From: Streptomyces varsoviensis
GTDB taxonomy: Bacteria; Actinomycetota; Actinomycetes; Streptomycetales; Streptomycetaceae
Length of the DNA: 64,000 nucleotides
Assembly (NCBI RefSeq): GCF_000718635.1
Contig: NZ_JOBF01000003.1
Coordinates: forward strand, 806,001-870,000
Direction: 5' to 3'
Shown here: in pieces, positions 1-8,949 of the stretch
Layout of the letters: the number at the start of each line of letters is the position of its first letter
Position numbering within the stretch: position 1 is the first letter of the stretch
The notes under the pieces: generated by a model
Seen by the model: the letters and a program-made list of their open reading frames with translations, nothing else
What the model was told of the DNA's origin: nothing
Databases searched by the model: none
Position numbers and translations under genes: made by a program

Positions 1-155
1 TCGTCTGCCGCGCCGGCGTCGCCGAACTCCTCGACGACCACCCATCGGCGGAACCGGTGCAATTGGGCGTGGCCGTCAAGTTCCCCGACGGCTGGGAAGC
101 GATGTGCGCCACCTGGGACCACTGGTCCAACCACCGCGTCCCCTGGCGCCCGTGA
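1..155 (+). CDS. Hypothetical protein, C-terminal fragment (5' end outside window)
   Basis: An open frame read from base 3 runs to a TGA at 153-155 and gives about 50 residues ending in WSNHRVPWRP. Codon third positions are strongly G/C, as expected for a real gene of this genome. The fragment is rich in Trp and acidic residues and has no domain I recognise. The start lies upstream of the window, so length and family cannot be judged. Confidence 0.55.
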   Translation, partial: VCRAGVAELLDDHPSAEPVQLGVAVKFPDGWEAMCATWDHWSNHRVPWRP

Positions 156-483
156 GCGGGCCACCCGGGGCGCGCCCCGGCAGCTCCGTGCGCGGCGCAC
201 GGGGCCCCCTGCCGGGACGCCGGCCCCGCGAACGCCCCGAGACCGCGCGCCTCCGACGGGGCCACCACGCTCCCGGGTGGCCGGGCGCGTGCCCCGTCCG
301 CTCCACGCTGCCTCCGGCGGGACCGGCACGCCCGTACGCGGTGGTCGTACGAACGGAACGTCCGGCTCCCCGGGGGCCCGGGCGGGCCGGTCCGGTGGCG
401 TGAACAGGGCGGCCCGTTGATCCGGGGCGCACTTGCGCGGGGCGGGACAATGGAACGCGGCACACGATCCTGGAGGTAGGCAC
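156..483. other. Intergenic region, no gene seen
   Basis: About 330 very GC-rich bases separate the partial gene from the next CDS. Open frames exist on both strands but none has a ribosome site or a convincing protein sequence. The only functional element I can support is the GGAGG at 472-476, which serves the CDS starting at 484. Confidence 0.5.
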
Positions 484-852
484 ATGTCCGAGCCGCAGTC
501 GGCAGGCGAAGCGCGCGAGGCCGCACCGCGGCGCATGAAGCCCGCGCCCCTGCTCTTCGAGCCGCCGGAGACGGTGGCGGAGGCCGAGCACTTCTTCGAC
601 CTCGAATCGATCGAAGACCCGCGCGAGCTGCTCTCCCGCGCCACGGAGCTGACGCTGGCGTTTCGCGCGGCCGCGGACCGGGCCACGGAGTTCCAGGCGA
701 TGGCCGCCGCGCTCCTCGCCGACCCCAAGCGCTTCGACCGCCTCTCCGCCTCCGCGATCGGCGAGCGCGCCGACTGGACCGAGGACTACGCCAAGAAAAT
801 GATCGAGTTCGGCCGCAGCCTCCTCCCCGACCCCACCCAGCCCCCCACCTGA
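484..852 (+). CDS. Small hypothetical acidic protein
   Basis: 122 residues starting MSEPQSAGEA. I chose this ATG because GGAGG (472-476) lies 7 bases upstream; a longer frame from 433 has no such site. The protein has a disordered charged N-terminus, then a predicted helical body (LLSRATELTLAFRAAADRA) and a proline-rich tail. It has no signal peptide, membrane segment or catalytic motif, so it is probably cytoplasmic. I do not recognise the family. A perfect inverted repeat follows at 888-913 and may end this transcript. Confidence 0.75.
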   Translation: MSEPQSAGEAREAAPRRMKPAPLLFEPPETVAEAEHFFDLESIEDPRELLSRATELTLAFRAAADRATEFQAMAAALLADPKRFDRLSASAIGERADWTEDYAKKMIEFGRSLLPDPTQPPT

Positions 853-887
853 CCCGGGCCGTCACCCCCGGGGGGCACCCCCGTTTC

Positions 888-913
888 GGCCCATGATCGG
901 GCGATCATGGGCC
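888..913 (+). terminator. Perfect 11-bp inverted repeat, probable terminator
   Basis: Arms GGCCCATGATC and GATCATGGGCC are perfectly complementary around a 4-base loop (GGGC). The hairpin sits 36 bases after the stop of the 484-852 gene. There is no U-run, which is common for actinobacterial terminators. An operator for the next gene is the alternative, because the repeat also covers the ATG at 907. Confidence 0.5.
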
Positions 914-1017
914 GTTGGCATATGCGGGGGCGGACGGTACTGCACTGGGGGGTGTCGCGTCCTCGTTTCTGGCAATTCGCAGAAACGGAACTCCATGTAC
1001 CGGTAAACCTGTCGGGC

Positions 1018-1683
1018 ATGAGCACCTGGTCCAGCGAACCCACCCCCGTCCGCCCCATCCGCTCTCAGGCCGCCGGGCGGCCGCACTGGTCGCAGCGGCG
1101 GCAGCCGCGGCAGGCTCGTCATACGGCCGCCTATGTCACCCTCGCCGGGGCGGACTGGCTGGCGTCGGCCAGTCCGTTTCCGCGCAGCGTGCACGCGCTC
1201 TGGGCCGCCGATCCGGCCGCGTCCGTCGTGCTGCCGTGCGGCACGGCCTTCGACGTGGTCAGCGTGCCGGCGCTGTTCGGCCGGCGGCTCGCCGATCAGC
1301 TCTGGTCGAACGGGCCCGGCTCGGGGCCCGTCGCCGCGCAGCGCGGGCGCATCCTGCTCTTCGCCTCCGTCGGCACGGCGCAGCGGCTGCCGGCGCTGCT
1401 GGACTGGGAGGAGTGGCGCGCGCTGGTGCCGCCGCCGCTGTGCCACGGCAAGGGGGACGAGGTGGCGGTGCCGCCGACGCTCCCGGTCGACCTCCTCGAC
1501 TCCCCGGAGGCCGACACGAAGCCCGGCCCGCCCTCCCGCTGGCTGGTCGCGCCCGATCTGCGGCACCCCTGGCTGCCGGGGCCCGAGGTGCTGCTGTGGG
1601 GGTGCATACGGGCGGCGCGCACGGGCCTGGCCGTCCCCGCCGACACGCCCGCGACCAGCCAACACGCGCTCAGCCCGAGCTGA
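1018..1683 (+). CDS. Bifunctional DNA primase/polymerase-like protein
   Basis: 221 residues resembling the short single-domain proteins annotated in streptomycetes as bifunctional DNA primase/polymerase (Prim-Pol N-terminal domain). Recognisable stretches are LASASPFPRSVHALWAA, VLPCGTAFDVVSVPALFGRR and GRILLFASVGTAQRLPALLDWEEW. The last part corresponds to the segment that in true Prim-Pols precedes the active-site region, but I cannot confirm the metal-binding Asp/His set, so polymerase activity is doubtful. The start is uncertain: an ATG at 907 in the same frame falls inside the 888-913 hairpin, so I prefer the ATG at 1018. The gene ends 56 bases before a tRNA-Lys. Confidence 0.7.
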   Translation: MSTWSSEPTPVRPIRSQAAGRPHWSQRRQPRQARHTAAYVTLAGADWLASASPFPRSVHALWAADPAASVVLPCGTAFDVVSVPALFGRRLADQLWSNGPGSGPVAAQRGRILLFASVGTAQRLPALLDWEEWRALVPPPLCHGKGDEVAVPPTLPVDLLDSPEADTKPGPPSRWLVAPDLRHPWLPGPEVLLWGCIRAARTGLAVPADTPATSQHALSPS

Positions 1684-1718
1684 AACCCATCGATTTTCGC
1701 TTCCCCGTACGGGGGTGC

Positions 1719-1724
1719 TAAGGT
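1719..1724 (+). promoter_or_regulatory. Putative -10 element of tRNA-Lys (TAAGGT)
   Basis: TAAGGT ends 15 bases before the mature 5' end of the tRNA. The two identical tRNA-Lys genes further on have TAGTAT and TAGAGT at exactly the same distance, followed by a similar T/C-rich leader ending in GTCAGC. The fixed spacing argues for a shared promoter type. Confidence 0.5.
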
Positions 1725-1739
1725 CTTCTACGTCAGCAG

Positions 1740-1813
1740 GCGCCGCTAGCTCAGTTGGTTAGAGCAGCTGACTCTTAATCAGCGGGTCCGGGGTTCGAGT
1801 CCCTGGCGGCGCA
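1740..1813 (+). tRNA. tRNA-Lys (anticodon CTT), copy 1
   Basis: A 74-base cloverleaf. The 7-bp acceptor stem pairs GCGCCGC with GCGGCGC, with discriminator A and no encoded CCA. The D-arm contains AGCTCAGTTGGTTAGAGC. The anticodon stem GCTGA/TCAGC holds the loop CTCTTAA, giving anticodon CTT. The T-arm carries TTCGAGT. It reads AAG, by far the dominant Lys codon at this GC content. Two further identical copies lie at 16138 and 27280. Confidence 0.97.
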
Positions 1814-1819
1814 CCGACG

Positions 1820-1857
1820 GACTGAGGGCCTCTCGCGAGAGCGAGGGGCCCTCAGTC
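1820..1857 (+). terminator. Hairpin terminator after tRNA-Lys copy 1
   Basis: GACTGAGGGCCTCTCGC pairs with GCGAGGGGCCCTCAGTC across a GAGA loop with one mismatch, 7 bases after the tRNA. The outer GACTGAGG/CCTCAGTC is shared with the terminator after copy 3. Confidence 0.85.
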
Positions 1858-1878
1858 GTTCCCATGAACCCGCGCGCC

Positions 1879-3126
1879 TCACCTCGTGGTCACCTTCACC
1901 GTCCACGCCCCCGCCGTCGTGCGGCCCTCCACCGTCACGCGCACCCCGTTCCCGGTCCCGCCCATCCCGAAGCTGTCCCCGATGTCCAGCGGGGCGTCGG
2001 CGAGCGGCGGGTAGACGGAGGCGCCCACGCAGGCGGCGGTGCGGGGGTGCCCGTCCTGCACCTGCACCGGCCCGTCGCCGGACGCGGTGTCGCTGCGTAC
2101 GCGGTAGACGAGCACCCCTTCCGCGCAGGACCCGGAGTCGTTGCCCCCCACCCCGCGCGCCTCGACGGCGACGGCTTCGGTGGGGCTCGTACGGATCACG
2201 ACGAGCCGGGTGCGGTCGTCGCCGGGCGGCTGCATGGGGGTCTCCAGGGGCTCCAGGACGTGCAGGCCGGTGCCGGGGCCGCGGACGCAGTCGATCTGGC
2301 GCGCGCCGAGCCAGCCGAGCTTCCACTTGTGCCATCCGAAGGGTTCGGAGGCCAGTCCGAACTGGCTGCCCATGAGGTCCCAGTCGCCGACGTGGGTGTC
2401 CCAGTCCCCCTTGCCGTCGGTCGGCCGGTGGTAGAGGTCGGGAAGGTCGAAGACGTGCAGGGTCTCGTGGGCGAGCACGTTGCGGTCGGGCGGGTGGTGC
2501 TCGAAGACCGTGACGACACGGCTGAGCCGGGCGCCGTCGACGGAGAGCGGCTCGTCGAGGTTTATGACCTTGGTGGCGTCCGAGTCGACTCCGGGCGCGT
2601 CAGGGTCGGCGACGAGGTAGACGACGTCGTAGCGGCTGAAGTCCACGGCGGGGTCGGCGGCGGCGATGGCGTCGCGCAGGTACGCGGTGCGGTGCTCGGC
2701 GTCCCAGTCGCGCTGTATGCGGTACGCGGTGGATTTCCGGGGCATCCGCAGCCAGCGCTTCACGGGGTGGACGTCGAGGGCGAACTTCCCGTACGACGCG
2801 CGCTCGAAGAACCGGGAGGTGCCGGGGAAGTGGTCGGCGGCCAGTTCGCCGGGGCCGGTGGCGGGCGCGGCGTCGGGGAAGGACAGGAAGATCATGACGG
2901 CGTGGAGGCGGCCCCGGGGGCGCGGGTAGGCGGGGTCCCAGGAGTCCAGGCCCTCGGAGTGGTGCGCCTCGCTGCGCGGCAGCGCGCAGGGCCCGGCGGA
3001 CCCGGCGGCCTGGACGGGGGCCGCGACGATGTTGCTGGCGATCACCGCGCAGAGGGAGGAGAGCAGGGCGGCGGCGCGGCGCAGCCGTGACCGGTGCACT
3101 CCCTCGGGTGGCTGCGGACGCACCAC
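1879..3126 (-). CDS. Secreted M6-family zinc metalloprotease
   Basis: About 415 residues. The zinc site HETLHVFDLPDLYH matches the HExxH(8)-type motif of M6 (immune inhibitor A-like) proteases: two His ligands, catalytic Glu and a downstream Asp/His region. A signal peptide follows the basic RSRLRR, with a hydrophobic stretch ending near APVQA, so the enzyme is exported. Downstream are the typical WDLMGSQFG and FGWHKWKLGWL segments. I place the start at GTG 3126 (or the adjacent GTG 3123), because GGAGG at 3132-3136 lies 5-8 bases upstream; the frame extends to 3249 without a ribosome site. It is transcribed divergently from the GGDEF-EAL gene. It probably degrades external protein. Confidence 0.85.
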   Translation of the reverse strand: MVRPQPPEGVHRSRLRRAAALLSSLCAVIASNIVAAPVQAAGSAGPCALPRSEAHHSEGLDSWDPAYPRPRGRLHAVMIFLSFPDAAPATGPGELAADHFPGTSRFFERASYGKFALDVHPVKRWLRMPRKSTAYRIQRDWDAEHRTAYLRDAIAAADPAVDFSRYDVVYLVADPDAPGVDSDATKVINLDEPLSVDGARLSRVVTVFEHHPPDRNVLAHETLHVFDLPDLYHRPTDGKGDWDTHVGDWDLMGSQFGLASEPFGWHKWKLGWLGARQIDCVRGPGTGLHVLEPLETPMQPPGDDRTRLVVIRTSPTEAVAVEARGVGGNDSGSCAEGVLVYRVRSDTASGDGPVQVQDGHPRTAACVGASVYPPLADAPLDIGDSFGMGGTGNGVRVTVEGRTTAGAWTVKVTTR

Positions 3127-3405
3127 GTCGACCTCCCGGGGTGGGATCGGGATACCCACCCACCCTGTGGCGGTTCGCGGTGGTACGCCCTGTTCCACTG
3201 CCCCAGTCGAGTGACTCGGCCCTCTACGGGGTAAGTAACACTCAGTCACGTGCGATCAACCAGTCGACACAGTCCCCAATCAACCGATCGGAACCGGTCA
3301 AACGCTCACCCTGAGTGCCGTTGATCACGACTGAGTCGCTGGAACGGCCCTCGCGTGAACCTCTATGATCGCCACATTTCCAGCAAAGCCACGCGGGAGC
3401 GAGCG

Positions 3406-5298
3406 GTGAGCGGAACCCCCGACGGCCAGGGCGGCGTGCCCGCAACGGCGCTGCCAACGATCACTGAACGTAGCGCAGCCACCGGCGCCCACCCCGCCGG
3501 ATACCGCGCCGAGTACCGGCCCGACTGTCTCGCCGACTACCGCGCCGCCTTCGACGGCGCGCACCTGGCGATGGCCGTGGTCGACCGCGGCGGCTTCATC
3601 CTCACCGCGAACGCGGCGCTCGGCGCGCTGCTCGGCGCGGAACCCGCGCGGCTCACCGCCACCCCCGCCGCGGACCTGGCCGACCTGCGCGCCGACCCGC
3701 GCACCTGGGCCGCGTACCGCGAGGTGCTGCACGGCCGCCGCGACCGGCTGCGCGTCACCCGCCGGCTCCCCCAGCCCGGCGGCGGCGCCCTGTGGGCCGA
3801 GATCGTCGTCGCGCCGCTCCCCGACAGTTGCAACGCGCTGCTGTCGGTGGCCGACATCAGCGAGCGCTACGACCTGCGGGCGCGGCTGCGCCACCTCCAG
3901 ATGCACGACCCGGTGACCCGGCTGCCCAACCGCGGGCTGTTCTTCGAGCGGCTGTCCATGGCGCTGGAGTCGGCGACGTACGAGCTGGGCGGCAGCGGCC
4001 GGATCGGGCTGTGCTACCTCGACCTGGACGGCTTCAAGGCCGTCAACGACACGCTGGGCCACCGGGTGGGCGACCGGCTGCTGACCGAGGTCGCGCAGCG
4101 GCTGACGGAGTGCGCGGCGCCCGGCGGCCATCTGGTGGCGCGGCTCGGCGGCGACGAGTTCGCGCTGCTGGTGGAGGGCTCCTCCGGGACCGAGCAGCTC
4201 GCGGACCTCGCCGCCGCCGTGCTGGCCGCGCTGCAGCGACCGTTCGACGTGGCCGGGCAGCGGCTCGCGGTCTCGGCGTCCATCGGCGTCGTGGAGCGGC
4301 CGTCCGTCGGCACCCACGCCACGGAGCTGATGCAGGCCGCGGACACCACGCTGTACTGGGCCAAGGAGGACGGCAAGGCGCGCTGGACGCTCTTCGACCC
4401 GGAGCGCAACGCGCACCGGATGACGCGCCAGGCGCTGTCCAGCACGCTGCGGCCGGCCGTGGACCGGGACGAGTTCGTGCTGGAGTACCAGCCCCTGGTG
4501 GGGCTGGACGACGGGGCCGTACGGGGCGTCGAGGCGCTGGTGCGCTGGCGCCATCCGCAGTTCGGCACGCTGGCGCCGAATCGGTTCATCGGACTTGCTG
4601 AAGAGAACGGCGCGATCGTCCCGCTGGGCCGCTGGGTGCTGGCCACCGCCTGCCGCCAGGCCCGCCGCTGGCAGCTCGCGCACCCCGAGGCGCCGATCAC
4701 CGTCAGCGTCAATGTGGCGGTGCGTCAGGTCTGGGACTCGGATCTGGTCGCCGATGTCGCGGCGGTGCTGCGGGAGACCGGGCTGCCCTCCCGCCTCCTC
4801 CAACTGGAGCTGACCGAGTCCGCGGTGATGGGCTCGGCCGGGCGGCCGCTGCAACAGCTCCAGCAGCTCAGCGACATGGGCGTGGCCATCGCCATCGACG
4901 ACTTCGGCACCGGCTACTCCAACCTCGCCTACCTCAGCCGGCTGCCGGTCTCCGCGCTGAAGCTGGACGGCTCGTTCGTACGGGGCTTCCGCACCGACGA
5001 GCACCCGAACCCGGCCGACGAGACCATCGTCGAGGCGCTGGTGGAGCTGGCGCACCGGCTGGGGCTCAAGGTCACGGCGGAGTGCGTGGAGAGCGCCGAG
5101 CAGGCGCGCAGGCTCCGGCGGATCGGCTGCGACACCGGCCAAGGGTGGTTCTACTCCCGGCCGGTGACACCGGAGCTGATCTCCGCGCTGGTGGGCTCCG
5201 AGGGCCACCAGGCCGACGACGGCCGCGCCACGGAGGAGGGCCACCCCGCGGAGGACGGCCGCGCGGCCGGGGAGGGCCACCCGTACAGCGGCGGCTGA
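3406..5298 (+). CDS. PAS-GGDEF-EAL cyclic-di-GMP synthase/phosphodiesterase
   Basis: 630 residues. A PAS-like sensor covers about 40-160 (AMAVVDRGGFILTANAAL, ending ADISERYDL), then GGDEF, then EAL. The GGDEF motif is intact (248-252, LGGDEFALL). The EAL domain keeps EALVRW (376), ELTES, DDFGTGYSNL (Asp498-Asp499), LKLDGSFV and QGWFYSRP, so both activities look possible. The inhibitory RxxD site five residues before GGDEF is absent. There is no membrane segment, so the protein is cytosolic, similar in layout to the RmdA/CdgA type of streptomycetes, which tunes BldD through c-di-GMP. GTG 3406 is chosen because GGGAG lies about 7 bases upstream; GTG 3355 is the alternative. The acidic, His-rich tail is repetitive (EEGHPAEDGRAAGEGHP). 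Confidence 0.92.
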   Translation: MSGTPDGQGGVPATALPTITERSAATGAHPAGYRAEYRPDCLADYRAAFDGAHLAMAVVDRGGFILTANAALGALLGAEPARLTATPAADLADLRADPRTWAAYREVLHGRRDRLRVTRRLPQPGGGALWAEIVVAPLPDSCNALLSVADISERYDLRARLRHLQMHDPVTRLPNRGLFFERLSMALESATYELGGSGRIGLCYLDLDGFKAVNDTLGHRVGDRLLTEVAQRLTECAAPGGHLVARLGGDEFALLVEGSSGTEQLADLAAAVLAALQRPFDVAGQRLAVSASIGVVERPSVGTHATELMQAADTTLYWAKEDGKARWTLFDPERNAHRMTRQALSSTLRPAVDRDEFVLEYQPLVGLDDGAVRGVEALVRWRHPQFGTLAPNRFIGLAEENGAIVPLGRWVLATACRQARRWQLAHPEAPITVSVNVAVRQVWDSDLVADVAAVLRETGLPSRLLQLELTESAVMGSAGRPLQQLQQLSDMGVAIAIDDFGTGYSNLAYLSRLPVSALKLDGSFVRGFRTDEHPNPADETIVEALVELAHRLGLKVTAECVESAEQARRLRRIGCDTGQGWFYSRPVTPELISALVGSEGHQADDGRATEEGHPAEDGRAAGEGHPYSGG

Positions 5299-5526
5299 AG
5301 CCTGGCCGCCCCCTGGCAGAGAGGGCGCCTCCCCCGCCGGCGGCCGAGCGGTGGCACCGGGCGCTCCTCTCCCACCGGCAGCCGGGCGAGCGCCGGCCGG
5401 GCTTCGCGCACCCGGCCGGGGACGTGCCGCGGGCTCGTCAGGCGCCCGCGGCAGCAAGGTGAGGCGGCTCGTACGAGCGCCGACCGGGCTTCGCGCGCGC
5501 GGCCCGGTACATGCCGCGCGGGCTCG

Positions 5527-6726
<1,200 letters not shown>

Positions 6727-6887
6727 CCACGACCAACCGGAGTTGCTCTCCGTTTATTCCCGCCGCCGCGGAATTTCCGGGCCGTAGGGAGGGGCCGTAG
6801 GGAGGGGCCGTACGAGCGGACTGTACGCACCGCCGTACGAGCTGCCCGGCCCCCGCCCGTACGAGCGGGCCGTACGCACCCCGCCGG

Positions 6888-7673
6888 CTACGGGGCCGGG
6901 CGGTCGCTCCCGAAGAGCCTGCCGAGGGCCGGGCAGGCCGCGGCGTGGCCGATCAGGCGCAGGCCCTCCCAGGCCGTGACCTGGTTGGCGGTGAGCACGG
7001 GCTTGCCCACGGCGGCCTCCAGGGCGGGCAGGTGGGCCGCCGTGTGGAGGGCGGTGTCCGGGAGGAGCACGGCGTGGGCCGCGGGGTGGTCGCCGGCCCG
7101 CGCGAGGGCCAGCACCTCCTCGCGGCCCCACGTGCCGACCTCGGCGGCCGTGATGATGCCGCTGCCCCGGGTCGCGACGACCTCGATCCCGGCCGCCTTC
7201 AGGAAGGCCGTGAAGTACTCGGCCACGTCCGCCGGGTAGGTCGCGGCCACCGCGACGCGCTCCGCGCCCACGGCCCGTACCGCGTGGGCGAAGGCGAACG
7301 ACGTGCTGGAGGCGGGCAGCCCCGCGGCGGCCGACACCTCGCGGACCTGCTCGTGCGCGCCGTCCCAGCCGAACACGAAGCTCGCGCTCGTACAGGCCCA
7401 GACCACGGCCCCCGCGCCGCGCCGCCGCAGCTCGGCCGCGCCCGCCACGAGCCGGGCCGTGGACCCCATCTCCAGCAGGGTGTCGACCCGGTGGGCGTCC
7501 TCGCCGATGTCGGTGTGGACGAGCGGCAGCCGGACGCCGCCGATCAGCGACGCGAGGCGCGGGTAGTCGTCCTCCGCGGAGTATCCGGGGTAGAGGAAAC
7601 CGACGGTGGGCGGCTGCTCCGTCCGGGCTGCCCGGGGGGCCGTTCGGGGTCCCGTCTGCGGCGCGTGGGGCAT
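6888..7673 (-). CDS. Maleate isomerase/Asp-Glu racemase-fold protein lacking the second catalytic Cys
   Basis: 261 residues of the Asp/Glu racemase superfamily, maleate cis-trans isomerase/arylmalonate decarboxylase branch. The first catalytic Cys is present (Cys94, VVWACTSASF). At the second position, where the neighbouring paralogue has ISCTNLPT, this protein reads LLPDTALHT, placing Asp206 where Cys is expected; the following ANQVTAWEGLRLIG aligns without gaps. A two-cysteine racemase or isomerase mechanism is therefore unlikely. A one-base mechanism, a decarboxylase-type reaction or a non-catalytic partner role are possible. It lies 63 bases downstream of the paralogue and probably shares its transcript. 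Confidence 0.82.
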   Translation of the reverse strand: MPHAPQTGPRTAPRAARTEQPPTVGFLYPGYSAEDDYPRLASLIGGVRLPLVHTDIGEDAHRVDTLLEMGSTARLVAGAAELRRRGAGAVVWACTSASFVFGWDGAHEQVREVSAAAGLPASSTSFAFAHAVRAVGAERVAVAATYPADVAEYFTAFLKAAGIEVVATRGSGIITAAEVGTWGREEVLALARAGDHPAAHAVLLPDTALHTAAHLPALEAAVGKPVLTANQVTAWEGLRLIGHAAACPALGRLFGSDRPAP

Positions 7674-7736
7674 CTGCGGCTCCTGGCTGAGAGGGATGGA
7701 AAAGGGGCGAAGGGAGAGGAGAGGGGTGCGGTCGCG

Positions 7737-8759
7737 CTAGCCGGGGTCCTCCGACAGCGCCCGGCCCGGCGGGTCGAACCCCTCGGCCGGCTCGTCGTCC
7801 GGCACGGCGGCCGGGCCCGCGAGCGCGGCCCCGGCGACGGGCGGTATCGACGTCGCCTCGGGCGGAGGAGGCGGTACAGCGGGCACGGCGGGCGCAGACG
7901 GCACGGACGGCACCGGGGGCAGGGACGGGGCGGCCGGGAGCGGCAACGACCGGGCCGGCGGCGCCGACGCCATTCCCGCCGGGCCCGATCTGGCGACGGG
8001 GTCCAGCAGCGCCTGGTAGGGGCCCACGGCCTGGGCCCCGATCAGCCGCAGCGCCGCCCAGACCGTGACCTGGTTGGCGGAGAGCACCGGCATCCGCAGC
8101 TCGGCCTCCAACTGCGGGATCACGTCGTACGTCGGCAGGTTCGTACAGCTGATGAAGAGCGCGTCGGCCGCGCCCACCACCGCCTGCCGGGCCATGTCGA
8201 CGACGTCCCGGTAGGCCACCTTCCAGATGTGCCGGGTGAGGCCGAGGTACGCGCGGCCGGTGACCGTGATGCCCGCGCCCGCCAGATACTCCTCCAGCGA
8301 GTCGGTCACGGACCTCGTGTAGGGCGTGACCACGGCGATGCGCCGGGCGTCGATCTCGCGGAGCGCGTCGAGCAGCGCACCGGAGGTCGTCACGGCGGGG
8401 ACCGCGCCCTCGTGCGTCATGGCCGCGCACATCGCGCGCTCGCCGGCCACGCCGCCGACGAAGCTGCCGGAGGTGCAGGCGTACGCGACCACGTCCGGCT
8501 CGACCGCGGACAGCGCCTGCACGGCGTGGCGCAGCGTCTCGCGCTCGCTGACCAGCCGGGCGAGGTCGAGACTGACTTCCACGGGTACGAAGGGCGTCCG
8601 GGTCAGATGCAGGGAGACCTCGTCGGGGACCCACCGCCACAGTTCCCGGTCCAGCGCGAAATCGAAGGGGGCCACCACCCCCACGCCGCACTGCGGCCGC
8701 GGACCGCCCAGAAAGGAGGAGACGTCCATATCGCGCTCCAATACGGAGAGCAGGGCCAT
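7737..8759 (-). CDS. Maleate cis-trans isomerase/Asp-Glu racemase family protein with proline-rich tail
   Basis: 340 residues. Residues 1-250 form a complete racemase-fold domain with both cysteines: Cys95 (VAYACTSGSF) and Cys205 (FISCTNLPTYD). Maleate isomerases and racemases use such a pair; arylmalonate decarboxylase keeps only the second. Residues about 255-340 are a low-complexity Pro/Ala tail not usual in the family. The start could also be ATG 8729 (MDVSSFLGG), which has GGAG 6 bases upstream. The gene is divergent from the dehydrogenase at 8950 over a 190-base shared promoter region. EutA of ectoine degradation is a relative, but its partner enzymes are missing here. Confidence 0.85.
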   Translation of the reverse strand: MALLSVLERDMDVSSFLGGPRPQCGVGVVAPFDFALDRELWRWVPDEVSLHLTRTPFVPVEVSLDLARLVSERETLRHAVQALSAVEPDVVAYACTSGSFVGGVAGERAMCAAMTHEGAVPAVTTSGALLDALREIDARRIAVVTPYTRSVTDSLEEYLAGAGITVTGRAYLGLTRHIWKVAYRDVVDMARQAVVGAADALFISCTNLPTYDVIPQLEAELRMPVLSANQVTVWAALRLIGAQAVGPYQALLDPVARSGPAGMASAPPARSLPLPAAPSLPPVPSVPSAPAVPAVPPPPPEATSIPPVAGAALAGPAAVPDDEPAEGFDPPGRALSEDPG

Positions 8760-8949
8760 TGACCTGGTGAAACAGGATGCCGGCCAGTGCCGGGACGTCG
8801 GGACAGAAGGTGTTCCGTCGGCATAATCAGCGCCTTATTGACGACGGTAGTTTCAGGTCCCTAGCGTGGTCAATCCTCATATCTCCGGCTACTTGTCGAC
8901 TGCCTCCCGACACACAAGCGGACCCCCATTTCGAAACGGTTTCCCGCCT

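Noticed and set aside
907..1017. N-terminal extension of the primase/polymerase-like protein
   Set aside because: The ATG at 907 lies inside a perfect hairpin and the added 37 residues do not look like the family.
3325..5457. 710-codon minus-strand frame opposite the GGDEF-EAL gene
   Set aside because: It is the antisense shadow of a gene with clear domains; composition is Arg/Gly/Ala/His-rich, without motifs or ribosome site.
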